Positions 11,463 to 19,952 of a DNA stretch of 61,738 nt are shown piece by piece. The DNA comes from Silicimonas sp. (lineage in GTDB: Bacteria; Pseudomonadota; Alphaproteobacteria; Rhodobacterales; Rhodobacteraceae), in contig JABDJO010000098.1 of assembly GCA_013002465.1 (NCBI GenBank), positions 1-61,738 of the forward strand, written 5' to 3'. Each line of letters begins with the position of its first letter. The first letter of the stretch is position 1. A model generated the notes under the pieces. It did no database searches. It saw only the letters and a program-made list of their open reading frames with translations, and was not told the DNA's origin. A program made the position numbers and the translations under genes.

Positions 11463-11963
11463 ATGGCAAGCCACAAGCTTGACGCGATTGACCGGAACAT
11501 TTTGGCCCAATTGCAGGCTGACGGCCGCATGACCAATGTCGAACTTGCCAGCCGGGTGGGGATTTCGGCGCCGCCGTGCCTGCGACGGGTGCGTGCGCTG
11601 GAAGAACAGGGGTTCATCAAAGGATATCACGCCGCCGTCGATGCCCGCGCGCTTGGGTTCGAGGTTCAGGTTTTCGCGATGGTCGGTCTGCAAAGCCAGG
11701 CCGAGGCCGATCTGAACGCTTTCGAAGCCCGATGCGCCGACTGGCCGTTGGTTCGCGAATGCCACATGCTGAACGGCGAGGTGGATTTCATCCTGAAATG
11801 CGTCGCACCCGACCTGTCCACCTTTCAACGCTTTCTGACCGAAGACCTGACGGCTGCGCCCAATGTGATCAGCGTCAAGACCTCGCTGGTGATCCGGGGT
11901 GCCAAGGACGACCCGGGTGTCCCCTTCGATGTGCTGGAAGACCGGCTGAGCCAGACCGCCTGA
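11463..11963 (+). CDS. Lrp/AsnC-family transcriptional regulator
   Basis: The 166-residue protein starts with an AsnC-type winged helix-turn-helix (LDAIDRNILAQLQADGRM through VELASRVGISAPPCLRRVRALEEQG), followed by the RAM ligand-binding/oligomerisation domain (GYHAAVDARALGF and GEVDFILKCVAPDL). Such proteins form octamers or hexadecamers that sense amino acids. Its effector is unknown. A GGGAG site precedes the ATG. The gene is divergent from trxB and has phased repeats upstream that could be its own operator. Confidence 0.93.
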   Translation: MASHKLDAIDRNILAQLQADGRMTNVELASRVGISAPPCLRRVRALEEQGFIKGYHAAVDARALGFEVQVFAMVGLQSQAEADLNAFEARCADWPLVRECHMLNGEVDFILKCVAPDLSTFQRFLTEDLTAAPNVISVKTSLVIRGAKDDPGVPFDVLEDRLSQTA

Positions 11964-12048
11964 GACGAGGCCGGCCGGGATCACGCCGCAAGGCGGTTAT
12001 CCTGACGTCGGTGGAGTTTGTTTTTGATGGTTGCGAAACGAGCGTTGA

Positions 12049-12066
12049 CCGCCCTTTTCAGGGCGG
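12049..12066. terminator. CCGCCCT hairpin between convergent genes
   Basis: CCGCCCT (12049-12055) pairs with AGGGCGG (12060-12066) over TTTC. It lies between the 3' ends of the Lrp-type gene and the Hint-domain gene and could serve both. Confidence 0.55.
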
Positions 12067-12097
12067 CCAGGCAATCGGGACCGCATTGTCCGGGGCG

Positions 12098-12904
12098 TCA
12101 GGCAATCGCAAGCAGATCGTCTGCCGACAAACGCGGAGCGGCCAGGCGACCGAAATCGCGGATCGAGGTCATATGCGGGAAGAACCGCATGAAAAGCTGC
12201 AACATCTCTTCGGGCAGCGAAATCGGCGTTTCGGGACCGGGGTGGAATGATTCGACCTCCAGTCCGGCGGCCAGGATGTTTTGGTGGGTTTCGCAGACCA
12301 GGTGATAGACCTGGGTTGCCGACACCGGGTTGACTTCGACCACGGAAAATCCGTCAGACATGGCCGACAGGGGCACCAGGGCGGCTTCGGACCCGATGGC
12401 GGCGCGAATCTTGGCGTCGCGGTCAAGGCGGCGCGCATGCGGGCCAAAGGTCTGGTCCTGAAGCGGGCGGCCAAGCCCGAAGGCATCGGGCATGACGCGA
12501 TAAAGCTTGTCGGGTTCATCGCTGAGCGACGGGGCACCGGGCACCAGGGTGATCGAGCCTTTCCACATCAACCGCGAGACATGACCGCCTGCGCATTCAA
12601 GGTGCATGCCGGGCAGCAAATCTTCGACCGCGACGGGTCCGTCCGTGGTCTGGATCAGAACGCCATGGGTGAAAGCGCCGAATGCTTTTTCAAAGGCGGG
12701 AAAGGCCGGGGCGGATTGCACGGCCGATTGCACATCGTCGTCGGCCAGCCATTCGGTCTGAAAGCGACGGGTGACGCGGGCTTGCGGCATGGTGACCGGC
12801 CGCGGGGCGGGCTGCGTTGTGCGCCGGGCAGTCCAGGCCGGTTCCGACAGGCGGCGACCGCTTGGGTTTGGGTTCAGGTGGGTGGAAGGAGGCGAAAAAC
12901 TCAT
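12098..12904 (-). CDS. Hint (hedgehog/intein) domain protein lacking the usual Cys
   Basis: The 268-residue protein has a disordered N-terminus of about 70 residues and then a Hint_2-type domain: AFTHGVLIQTTDGPVAVEDL, LPGM, a W near MWKG, and a C-terminal half with VYHLVCETHQNILAAGLEVESF. Many alphaproteobacterial Hint_2 proteins start the domain with a Cys (CF.PGT.I); here the corresponding position reads Ala in GAFTHG. Without that residue N-S acyl transfer and self-splicing would not be expected. The function of these bacterial Hint proteins is poorly known. A single gene, convergent with the Lrp-type regulator. Confidence 0.78.
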   Translation of the reverse strand: MSFSPPSTHLNPNPSGRRLSEPAWTARRTTQPAPRPVTMPQARVTRRFQTEWLADDDVQSAVQSAPAFPAFEKAFGAFTHGVLIQTTDGPVAVEDLLPGMHLECAGGHVSRLMWKGSITLVPGAPSLSDEPDKLYRVMPDAFGLGRPLQDQTFGPHARRLDRDAKIRAAIGSEAALVPLSAMSDGFSVVEVNPVSATQVYHLVCETHQNILAAGLEVESFHPGPETPISLPEEMLQLFMRFFPHMTSIRDFGRLAAPRLSADDLLAIA

Positions 12905-12953
12905 AAAAACCTCTACTCGTTAAGATTAAAAACTACCGGACTGTCTTTCGGTT

Positions 12954-13088
12954 TCAGGCGTCCTCAGTCAGGACGGGTTTCGGGGCGATGGTCATTCGGG
13001 CCGCCTTTAAAAGCGGCGCGGCGCGCGACGTGGCTTGCGACCGTGCGGTCTTGATCACGCTTTGCATCCAGCGGGGTTTTGATTTCAT
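12954..13088 (-). CDS. Small basic conserved protein (44 aa)
   Basis: The ATG at 13088 starts MKSKPRWMQSVIKTAR, which I recognise as the opening of a very short basic protein that recurs in Rhodobacterales genomes. An AAGAAGGG site lies upstream. The product has no cysteines, no membrane segment and no known function. Position: between the Hint gene and the pgeF operon, same strand as both. The longer reading frame through here (to 13325) overlaps pgeF and is not credible. Confidence 0.55.
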   Translation of the reverse strand: MKSKPRWMQSVIKTARSQATSRAAPLLKAARMTIAPKPVLTEDA

Positions 13089-13213
13089 CTGCTCGGCCCT
13101 TCTTGGTTGCCAATCGGACCGCTTGCGGGCCCGTCTCAAAGCCCACACTCGCCGATCAATGGGGCAAGGGCGTGACGGTTTCGAGGAAATTACCGCACGG
13201 TTTATGGGCTGGA

Positions 13214-13969
13214 TTAGAGGCAGATCGCCGAAATCAACCGGCCATAGTCGGCCTGGCGCTGGTGCGTGCAGCGGCGATAGGAATAGAACCTGTCGGGGTC
13301 TGAATAGGTGCAATGGCCGGTCCATTCGGCATGGCCGACACCGGCATCGCGAAGCCGCTGCAATCCATAGCCGATCAGGTCGAACTGGTACTTGTCCCCT
13401 GTCCCATTGGCGAAAAACCGGGTGTTGCCGGGATCGTCGTCGACAAACCGGTCCAGAAACTCCGGCCCCACCTCATAAGCCGCCTGCGAGATCGAAGGGC
13501 CGATCACGGCGGTTGTGGCGCTCCGCTGTGCGCCCAGGTCTTCCATGGCATCAAGGGTGGCTTCCAGCACGCCATCAATTGCACCTTTCCAACCGGCATG
13601 AGCGGCACCAATGACACCGGCATCGTGATCGGCAAACAGGACCGGCTGGCAATCGGCTGTCAGAATGGCAAGGCCAAGGCCCGGCGTTGCGGTGACCATG
13701 GCATCGGCCTCGATCGGTTCGCCGGGCGGACTTTCCAGCGGGACGGCCCGGGCCGAGTGTACCTGGTGGACCGAGGCAAGCCGAGCGTCGTCGATACCGA
13801 TGGCCGACGCCACGCGGGCGCGGTTTATTGCCACCATTTCCTTCTGGTCCGACGAGCCGTAGCCGCAGTTCAGGCTGGAAAACACGCCCGACGAGGCACC
13901 TCCGCGCCGGGTGAAGAACCCGTGGCTGAAGGGGGCAAGAACATCGGCGGCAAGAATTTCAAGTGTCAT
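13214..13969 (-). CDS. pgeF: Peptidoglycan editing factor PgeF (laccase-domain protein)
   Basis: This 251-residue protein has the multicopper-oxidase-like (DUF152/YfiH) fold. Metal ligands are visible: His in ASVHQVHSA, Cys in LTADCQPVLFAD and His in GAAHAGWKGAIDGVLEATL. PgeF removes muramyl precursors that wrongly carry L-Ser in place of L-Ala; the same family was earlier called polyphenol oxidase or purine nucleosidase. The start overlaps the midA stop by four bases, so it is the last gene of the lgt-midA-pgeF unit, which joins envelope maturation functions. Confidence 0.92.
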   Translation of the reverse strand: MTLEILAADVLAPFSHGFFTRRGGASSGVFSSLNCGYGSSDQKEMVAINRARVASAIGIDDARLASVHQVHSARAVPLESPPGEPIEADAMVTATPGLGLAILTADCQPVLFADHDAGVIGAAHAGWKGAIDGVLEATLDAMEDLGAQRSATTAVIGPSISQAAYEVGPEFLDRFVDDDPGNTRFFANGTGDKYQFDLIGYGLQRLRDAGVGHAEWTGHCTYSDPDRFYSYRRCTHQRQADYGRLISAICL

Positions 13970-15030
13970 CCAGAAACTCCGGGAACTGGTGGCGTGCCCG
14001 ATTGAGAAAAGGCAATCACTTTGAAGAGCGTTCCCATTTCATCGGGGTGCGTCAAGCGCCGATGTGCCGCGATGTGGTCGCTCAATGCATCGCCCGACAG
14101 GTTTTCGCCCAGTTGCCGGGCCCGGGCGGTGATCCCGAGGCGTTCAAGGAACACGCCCTGCGGCGTCATGGCCGAGACGGCCGCGGGTCTGGCGGCCTGG
14201 GCAAGCGCTTCGAAATCCACATGCGCGGTCAGGTCGGCGTCGCCCGGCGCGGCAAGTGGGTGGACATTCCGGTGCCCCGACAGGGCCTGGAAGGTATCCC
14301 CAAGCGAGCGCCAATCGCCATAATCGACAATGAACGCAACGCCGCCATGTCTTGCAATCCGCGCGCCGAGTGTGGCCGCGATGGAACGGGACAGGGAACT
14401 GATCTCGACGATGTCGCCGTCTTTCGTGTCGGCAAGACGGGCATCAAGCGCTTCGGGCGTCATCGGGTCGGACAGGCCAAAGGCAAGCCTGTCGTCTGTC
14501 AGCCCGACAAGCCGTTCGCGCCAGGCTTTGCCGTCGCGCTGGAACTGGCGGATCGGCAACGCGTCGAAAAACTCGTTGGCGACGAGGAACAGGGGCAGGT
14601 CGTCTGCCAGGTCATCGAGGTGGTCGTGATGGGTGAGGGGGGCGTCGATGGTGGCTTTTTGGCGCTGGCGGAGGGTCGGCGAAGCCTCGACAAGGTGAAG
14701 GGTCATGGCGTCGTGGAACCCTGGCACCGCGCGCGTGGCGCGCAAGACATCGGCCATGAGCGTGCCGCGTCCGGGGCCGAGTTCGCCAAGATGAAAGGGC
14801 GACGGCGCGCCTCGGTCAAGCCAGGCCTGGGCCAGCGCGAGGCCAAGAAGTTCGCCGAACATCTGGCTGATTTCGGGGGCCGTGGTGAAATCTCCTGCGG
14901 CACCCAAGGGGTCCTTTGTGGTGTAATATCCATGGGTCGGGTGCAAGAGACACTCGGTCATATAGTCGGCAAGTGTCAGGGGGCCGGTTGCGCGAATGCG
15001 CGCCACAAGGATGCGGTCAAGTGGTGTCAC
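13966..15030 (-). CDS. SAM-dependent methyltransferase, MidA/NDUFAF7 family
   Basis: In mitochondria the homologue NDUFAF7 methylates an arginine of a complex I subunit; bacterial members are probably similar protein methyltransferases. Signatures are the N-terminal MTECLLHPTHGYYTTKDPLGA with GDFTTAPEISQMFGELLG, the SAM motif LGELGPGRGTLMADVLRA and VANEFFDALPIRQF. I chose GTG at 15030 (start TPLDRILVARIRATGPL) because this gives the family N-terminus and avoids overlapping lgt; an ATG at 15123 would overlap lgt by 20 bases. It lies 73 bases after lgt and overlaps pgeF by four bases. Confidence 0.9.
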   Translation of the reverse strand: MTPLDRILVARIRATGPLTLADYMTECLLHPTHGYYTTKDPLGAAGDFTTAPEISQMFGELLGLALAQAWLDRGAPSPFHLGELGPGRGTLMADVLRATRAVPGFHDAMTLHLVEASPTLRQRQKATIDAPLTHHDHLDDLADDLPLFLVANEFFDALPIRQFQRDGKAWRERLVGLTDDRLAFGLSDPMTPEALDARLADTKDGDIVEISSLSRSIAATLGARIARHGGVAFIVDYGDWRSLGDTFQALSGHRNVHPLAAPGDADLTAHVDFEALAQAARPAAVSAMTPQGVFLERLGITARARQLGENLSGDALSDHIAAHRRLTHPDEMGTLFKVIAFSQSGTPPVPGVSG

Positions 15031-15103
15031 CGGGGTGCGCCTTGGCGGTGCCAAGCCGTGCCTCCGGCGGGCATATTTCCAGCAAGATGAAGGCGACGGG
15101 CGA

Positions 15104-15988
15104 TCATGCCCGGCGGCGTGCAACGAAGAGGATCAGAAGGCCGATCACCACCATGGGAAGCGACAGAAGCTGACCCATGGAAACGCTTGCGGGGCCAAGG
15201 AACAGGACGTGGCCGAGGGGATTGTCGGCGGTGATGAACTGGGCATCGGCCTGACGGAAGTATTCGACGATGAAGCGTGCGAGGCCATAGCCTGCAATGA
15301 ACGTGCCGCAAAGCGCGCCGGGGGTTCTGAGCCAGCCACGCACGAAGGCGAGCCAGAGGATCAGGGCGCCGAGAAGCAGACCTTCAAGACCGGCTTCGTA
15401 AAGTTGCGAGGGATGGCGCGCGCAAAGCCCGGCCACATCCGGGCAGGTCTGGGCCGCGGTGCCTGGGAAGATGACGCCCCATGGCAGGTCGGTCGGGCGC
15501 CCCCAAAGCTCGGCGTTGATGAAGTTGGCGATACGGCCAAGAAACAGCCCCACCGGCGCGGCAATGGCAACGCCATCGGCCAGTTTGGCCGGGGGCAGCC
15601 CATGACGGCGCGCGAAGATCGCACCGGCCAGGACAACGCCGACAAAGCCGCCGTGAAAGGCCATGCCGCCGTCCCAGACGCGCAGGATCGCCACCGGGTC
15701 CTCCCAGAACTGGCCCTTGCCGTAAAACAGCACATAACCCAGCCGCCCCCCGAGGATCACGCCGAGAATGACCCAGGTCAGGAAATCCTCAAGTTGTGCG
15801 CGGCTCATCGGCGGTTTGTCGTCCTTCCAGAGCGACGGGCGGTCGATGGCGCGGCGCATCAGGAAATAGCCGATGACGATGCCCACGATATAGGCCAGGG
15901 CGTACCAGCGGATCGGCAGGCTGGTGAAGCCAAGCGGGATCTCGACCAGGATCGGCGAGATGTCGGGGAAGGGAATGGCAAGTTGCAT
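15104..15988 (-). CDS. lgt: Prolipoprotein diacylglyceryl transferase
   Basis: Lgt moves diacylglycerol from phosphatidylglycerol onto the lipobox cysteine of prelipoproteins in the inner membrane. The 294-residue protein has about seven membrane segments and the Lgt signature GRIANFINAELWGRPTDLPWG. The essential His-Gly region HGGFVGVVLAG and the segment RHPSQLYEAGLEG are also present. It is the first gene of the lgt-midA-pgeF unit and is divergent from ubiK. Confidence 0.96.
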   Translation of the reverse strand: MQLAIPFPDISPILVEIPLGFTSLPIRWYALAYIVGIVIGYFLMRRAIDRPSLWKDDKPPMSRAQLEDFLTWVILGVILGGRLGYVLFYGKGQFWEDPVAILRVWDGGMAFHGGFVGVVLAGAIFARRHGLPPAKLADGVAIAAPVGLFLGRIANFINAELWGRPTDLPWGVIFPGTAAQTCPDVAGLCARHPSQLYEAGLEGLLLGALILWLAFVRGWLRTPGALCGTFIAGYGLARFIVEYFRQADAQFITADNPLGHVLFLGPASVSMGQLLSLPMVVIGLLILFVARRRA

Positions 15989-16085
15989 CGTCCGCTTGGT
16001 TATGGGGGCGGCTTGCGGGCGTCAAGCTTGCCCTTGGTGGGCAGAGGTCTCATATAGTGTGCAACAGACGCGCCAGAGGTGACCC

Positions 16086-16325
16086 ATGCAGACCCGTGAC
16101 AAGATTTTCGACGATATCTCTCAACTGATGACCAACGCCATGGGTGTGGCTCAGGGTGCCAGGGACGAAGCCGAGACGGCCATGAAGGGCATGATCGACC
16201 GCTGGCTTGCGGATCGCGATTTTGTCACCCGCGAGGAGTTCGACGCGGTGCGCGCCATGGCCGAGAAGGCGCGGGCCGAGAACGAGGCGTTGAAGGCGCG
16301 GATCGAGGCGTTGGAGAAGGGTTGA
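16086..16325 (+). CDS. ubiK: Ubiquinone biosynthesis accessory factor UbiK (BMFP domain)
   Basis: This 79-residue protein matches the UbiK/YqiC family: an N-terminal amphipathic helix (KIFDDISQLMTNAMGVAQG) and a C-terminal coiled coil rich in Glu and Arg (FVTREEFDAVRAMAEKARAENEAL). UbiK helps the late ubiquinone enzymes by binding lipid and other Ubi proteins. A short AGGTGA site precedes the ATG. It lies divergent from lgt and convergent with the phosphotransferase gene, whose stop is three bases away. Confidence 0.9.
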   Translation: MQTRDKIFDDISQLMTNAMGVAQGARDEAETAMKGMIDRWLADRDFVTREEFDAVRAMAEKARAENEALKARIEALEKG

Positions 16326-16328
16326 AAC

Positions 16329-17036
16329 CTAGAGTTGCGCTGCAAGATACGCAGCGCGTGCCGGTTCCTTTTGCCAGCAACAGGCAATTTCCCAGGCGAG
16401 GCAAGCGCGTTTTTCGGATTCGGATTCCGATCTCAGTGTCTGAAAATCGAACAGCGGCAAGTCGCGGCGTGCTTCGTCCCAATCGAGAAGCGCGATCCGC
16501 CCGTCGGTCAGGCGTAAGGTGTTGGCCGACGTAACGTCGCCGTGGATGACGGTCATCGGTACGGGATCCAACGCGCGAAAGGCGGCTCTGATTTCAACTG
16601 CAATGGACGCAGGCACTGCCTCAAGGTTGATATCGCCGCCCGAGGAGTGGGTCAAAAAATCTTGAGAAGACAGAAAACCGGGGCGCTGCGGTAATTCCCT
16701 GGCCGCCGCGTGAAAACGTTGCAGCATGGGGGCAATGTCGGGAAGTTCCCTGGACGGCAGCGGTTCGCCGGGAAGGAAAGCCTCGCAGGTCCATCGCTGT
16801 TCGGCGATCCGGCCTGAACGTGTCGGCAGAAGTTTCGGAACAACAAAACCCGATGCCCGGGCCGCCGCCTGAACTGGTGCAAGCCAATGGATCGCCTCGG
16901 GACTTCGTGTGGTTGTCTTGAAGACCAGTTCTTCATCCAACCCGTTCGTACGGAACACGGATGCACGCGCGCCTCCAGGTACCGGGGTCAACCGGGCCGC
17001 AACTGACCAGAGGTGAATGGGCGGTACAATACTCAT
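16329..17036 (-). CDS. APH-family phosphotransferase
   Basis: This kinase-like protein of about 235 residues has the catalytic loop HGDVTSANTL and the metal-binding LLDWDEARRDLPLFDF, the two hallmarks of aminoglycoside/choline-type phosphotransferases. The nucleotide-binding N-lobe is visible around VFKTTTRSPEA. The substrate is unknown; chromosomal members may act on choline, homoserine, sugars or unknown small molecules. I chose the ATG at 17036 (MSIVPPIHLW); an ATG at 17075 gives 13 more residues and cannot be excluded. Confidence 0.8.
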   Translation of the reverse strand: MSIVPPIHLWSVAARLTPVPGGARASVFRTNGLDEELVFKTTTRSPEAIHWLAPVQAAARASGFVVPKLLPTRSGRIAEQRWTCEAFLPGEPLPSRELPDIAPMLQRFHAAARELPQRPGFLSSQDFLTHSSGGDINLEAVPASIAVEIRAAFRALDPVPMTVIHGDVTSANTLRLTDGRIALLDWDEARRDLPLFDFQTLRSESESEKRACLAWEIACCWQKEPARAAYLAAQL

Positions 17037-17423
17037 GGCCTGATCCAATATCGGAACGTTTCGAAAGGCCACCAAAACAATGGCATGACGGGCCCGGTTC
17101 TTTGCCTTTAGCGAAGCGTCCCTTGTCGAAGCATCAGTTCGGTTCGTCGCTTGTCGTGTCCACTGGCCGGAGATTGGTTCAGGTTCTTGGCAGGCGAGGG
17201 GGGGCGTGCGCGGGGCAACCGGCCGAGAGGTTTTTGCGCGAGCGATCTGGACTTGTCATGGGACGAATCCCGCTTTTCTGTGGATAAGGCCAAATTCCTC
17301 CTTTACAGATCCATACCTTTCGCACACCATATCTCGTAAGGATGGTCGCGAAGAACACCGTCCCTAGAGCAGACATCAAGCCATGGTGGACTCAACCATC
17401 AGGCAAAAGAGAGGCAAGGCGCC
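17037..17423. other. 387-base gap without a recognisable gene
   Basis: This is the shared upstream region of the divergent phosphotransferase and YbjN-type genes, so it must hold both promoters. The short open frames in it have no recognisable products. I see no strong inverted repeat or RNA gene. Confidence 0.6.
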
Positions 17424-17924
17424 ATGTCGCTGAGCGAGCATTACGCAACAGACGATCTTCACCCGATCGACATCGTCGAACATCTGGCCGAGCACCACGA
17501 GTGGGATTTCGACCGGGTGACCGACGATCAGATCGCCATGGCCGTCGAGGGCCAGTGGCGGACCTATTCGATCACTTTGGCCTGGTCGCCGCAGGATGAA
17601 ACCCTGCGGTTGATCTGCACCTTCGAGATGGATCCGCCGAAAGAGCGGTTGGGCGAGCTTTACGAAACCCTGAACGCCACCAACGACATGTGCTGGGCCG
17701 GTGCCTTTGCCTATTGGCAGGCGCAAAAGCTGATGGTCTGGCGCTATGGGCTGGTGTTGGCCGGGGACAGTTCGGCCTCGGCCGAACAGATCGACACGAT
17801 GATCCGCGCCGCCGTGTTGTCGGCCGAGCGGTTTTATCCGGCGTTCCAGTTGGTGGTCTGGGGCAACGAAAGCCCCGAACGCGCCATGGATGTGGCCATG
17901 ACGGAGGCCTACGGCAGGGCCTAG
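17424..17924 (+). CDS. YbjN domain-containing protein
   Basis: The 166-residue protein matches the YbjN (type III secretion chaperone-like) family: PIDIVEHLAEHHEWDFDRVTDD at the start, W in GQWRTYSITLAWSP, then LRLICTFEMDPPKERLGELYETLNATNDMCWAGAFAYW. The fold is that of class I secretion chaperones but most chromosomal members have no secretion partner and no proven role. It is alone on its transcript, with a strong terminator 60 bases downstream. Confidence 0.85.
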   Translation: MSLSEHYATDDLHPIDIVEHLAEHHEWDFDRVTDDQIAMAVEGQWRTYSITLAWSPQDETLRLICTFEMDPPKERLGELYETLNATNDMCWAGAFAYWQAQKLMVWRYGLVLAGDSSASAEQIDTMIRAAVLSAERFYPAFQLVVWGNESPERAMDVAMTEAYGRA

Positions 17925-17983
17925 ACGTTTTTCCCGGCATCCGCGTGTGACAGGCCATCCCCCCGGCCTTGCGGATGCGAAAG

Positions 17984-18018
17984 AAAACCGGGTCGCTTGA
18001 TTGGCGGCCCGGTTTTTT
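17984..18018 (+). terminator. Rho-independent terminator after the YbjN-type gene
   Basis: AAAACCGGG (17984-17992) pairs with CCCGGTTTT (18008-18016), with CGC/GCG pairing nearer the loop, followed by further T. This is the most classical intrinsic terminator in the window. Confidence 0.85.
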
Positions 18019-18058
18019 CGTGGGATAGACGGAGTGAGAATCGCGAAGGAGCGTTGAG

Positions 18059-18874
18059 ATGGATTTCGGTGAGATCGCCGGGCGGGGCCTTGTGCTGTTG
18101 GGCTGTGGCAAGATGGGGGGTGCCATGTTGGAGGGCTGGCTGGCGCGCGGGCTGGACCCGGGCTCGGTCTGGATCATTGATCCGAAGCCTGCTGACTGGT
18201 TGACCAATGCCGGTGTGAACCTGAACGCCACTTTGCCGGAGCGCCCGGCCTTTGTGGTTCTGGCCGTGAAGCCGCAGATGATGGGCGAGGCCATCGGGCA
18301 GATCGCGCCCCTGGGCGGGTCGCGGGATACGGTGTTTCTGTCGATTGCCGCTGGCACCACGATTGCCAGTTTCGAAGCGGTTCTGGGGGGTGAGACACCG
18401 ATTATTCGCGCCATGCCCAACACGCCTGCCGCCGTGGGTCGGGGGATCACGGCGCTGGTCGGCAACGCACGCGTCAGCGCCGAAAACCTGGCCATGGCTG
18501 AAACCTTGTTGTCGGCGGTGGGGCAAACCGTGCGGCTGGACGACGAAGGCCAGATGGATGCGGTGACGGCAGTTTCGGGATCGGGGCCGGCCTATGTTTT
18601 TCACCTGATCGAAACCCTGGCGGCGGCGGGAGAGACCGAGGGTCTGCCTGCCGACCTGGCGTTGAAACTGGCGCGCGCGACGGTGGCGGGTGCCGGCGCC
18701 CTGGCCGAGGCATCGGACGACGGGCCGGGGCAGTTGCGGATCAATGTCACCAGCCCGAACGGCACGACCCAGGCCGCCCTTGAGGTCTTGATGGATGAAA
18801 CTTCGGGGTTTCCCGCATTGTTGCCAAAGGCCGTCAAGGCGGCGGCGGATCGCAGTCGGGAGTTGGGCAAGTGA
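18059..18874 (+). CDS. proC: Pyrroline-5-carboxylate reductase
   Basis: ProC reduces 1-pyrroline-5-carboxylate to proline with NAD(P)H, the last step of proline synthesis. The 271-residue protein shows the Rossmann motif VLLGCGKMGGAMLEGWL, AVKPQMM, RAMPNTPAAVGRGITAL, AVSGSGPAYVFHLIETLA and the C-terminal VTSPNGTTQAALEVL. An AAGGAG site sits seven bases before the ATG. The downstream CsaA-like gene starts inside the stop codon region (GTGA). Confidence 0.95.
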   Translation: MDFGEIAGRGLVLLGCGKMGGAMLEGWLARGLDPGSVWIIDPKPADWLTNAGVNLNATLPERPAFVVLAVKPQMMGEAIGQIAPLGGSRDTVFLSIAAGTTIASFEAVLGGETPIIRAMPNTPAAVGRGITALVGNARVSAENLAMAETLLSAVGQTVRLDDEGQMDAVTAVSGSGPAYVFHLIETLAAAGETEGLPADLALKLARATVAGAGALAEASDDGPGQLRINVTSPNGTTQAALEVLMDETSGFPALLPKAVKAAADRSRELGK

Positions 18875-19206
18875 CGCTTTCCTTCGACGATTTCCTGAAA
18901 GTCGATATTCGCGTCGGTCAGATCACCAAGGCCGAACCTTTTCCCGAAGCCCGCAAACCGGCGTTCAAGCTTTGGGTGGATTTCGGTGCCGAACTGGGGG
19001 TCAAGAAAAGCTCGGCCCAGATCACCACGCACTATGATGTCGAAGACTTGCCGGGGACGAAGGTTCTTGCGGTCGTCAATTTTCCGCCCCGCCAGATCGG
19101 GCCAGTAATGTCCGAGGTTCTGGTTCTGGGTGTGCCGGACGAGACCGGTGAGGTGGTTCTTTTGACGCCGGACAAGGATGTGCCGCTGGGCGGGCGGATG
19201 TACTGA
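18871..19206 (+). CDS. CsaA-like tRNA-binding domain protein
   Basis: The 111-residue protein is a single EMAP-II/CsaA-type OB fold: FDDFLKVDIRVGQITKAEPFPEARKPAFKL, then KKSSAQIT and VLAVVNFPPRQIGPVMSEVLVLG. Such domains bind tRNA or act as secretion chaperones (CsaA). The GTG start overlaps the proC stop by four bases, so translation is coupled. No metabolic link to proline is evident. Confidence 0.9.
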   Translation: MTLSFDDFLKVDIRVGQITKAEPFPEARKPAFKLWVDFGAELGVKKSSAQITTHYDVEDLPGTKVLAVVNFPPRQIGPVMSEVLVLGVPDETGEVVLLTPDKDVPLGGRMY

Positions 19207-19309
19207 GGCTGGCTTGGAACTCTTCACCGCCGCGCAACGTGAACGCGAGACCCGCGTCGATCGAGATCTCGTGGCGATCTGGAACCGGCGATTGCCACGC
19301 CCGCAATGC

Positions 19310-19843
19310 TCAATCGGGATGAATGTCGCGTCGCGTGCAACCTGATTCCAGTACCACAGCAATCCAATTCACATGTGCTTGCAAACCTCGCTGGCGCAGC
19401 CAATCATCCTGAAGGCGATAAGCCGCTTCTTCCTGAGCGCCAGGACAATAATAGAACCTCGATACCTGACGGGAGTGGACCAGTTCGTGAAGAAGGATGC
19501 TTGCATCGTGCGCGTCTTTGGCGTCCCAAGGGAGTATCAAGTAGATTGTCGATGCGTCCGGTGCAAAGAGTCCCCGCGTTCGACCATGAATTGAACCGGA
19601 AATGCCGCGAATTGACGCTGCAACTGATGGGCTTATGGTTTTGATTGTTGCGCGTTTGTCGGGGCGCTGGAATCCTGAATTTTCGTCCAGCCATGTGTCG
19701 AGAACTTCTGCCAATTCGGTGAGGCTTTTTGCATGTCGCCATTCCGGTTCAGGATCAAGCCGCAAGCTGGTGTCTGCGGAAGCGGAATAGGCAAAATACA
19801 CCAATGCTACCAGCCAGAGACTGGCACGAAATCGGCCAAGCAT
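19310..19843 (-). CDS. Secreted zincin-like protein (DUF6647-like)
   Basis: The protein of about 177 residues has an N-terminal signal peptide (MMLGRFRASLWLVALVYFAYSASA). It also has a gluzincin-type metal site: HELVH in LLHELVHSRQVSRF, followed about 14 residues later by EEAAYRLQDDWL, whose Glu would be the third ligand. This suggests a small periplasmic metallopeptidase. Four Cys occur in total. I chose the third of three close ATGs (19855, 19846, 19843) because GGAG then has the best spacing; it does not change the mature protein. The family name is from memory. Confidence 0.65.
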   Translation of the reverse strand: MLGRFRASLWLVALVYFAYSASADTSLRLDPEPEWRHAKSLTELAEVLDTWLDENSGFQRPDKRATIKTISPSVAASIRGISGSIHGRTRGLFAPDASTIYLILPWDAKDAHDASILLHELVHSRQVSRFYYCPGAQEEAAYRLQDDWLRQRGLQAHVNWIAVVLESGCTRRDIHPD

Positions 19844-19952
19844 CATGCTCTCCATGTTGAATTTTGAAACTCTTCGAAAGAATGCTACGCTGTCTTAGGG
19901 AGAACGCGCAAAAGACCAATTTTCATGGTGCTGTGAAAGGATTTCACAACTT

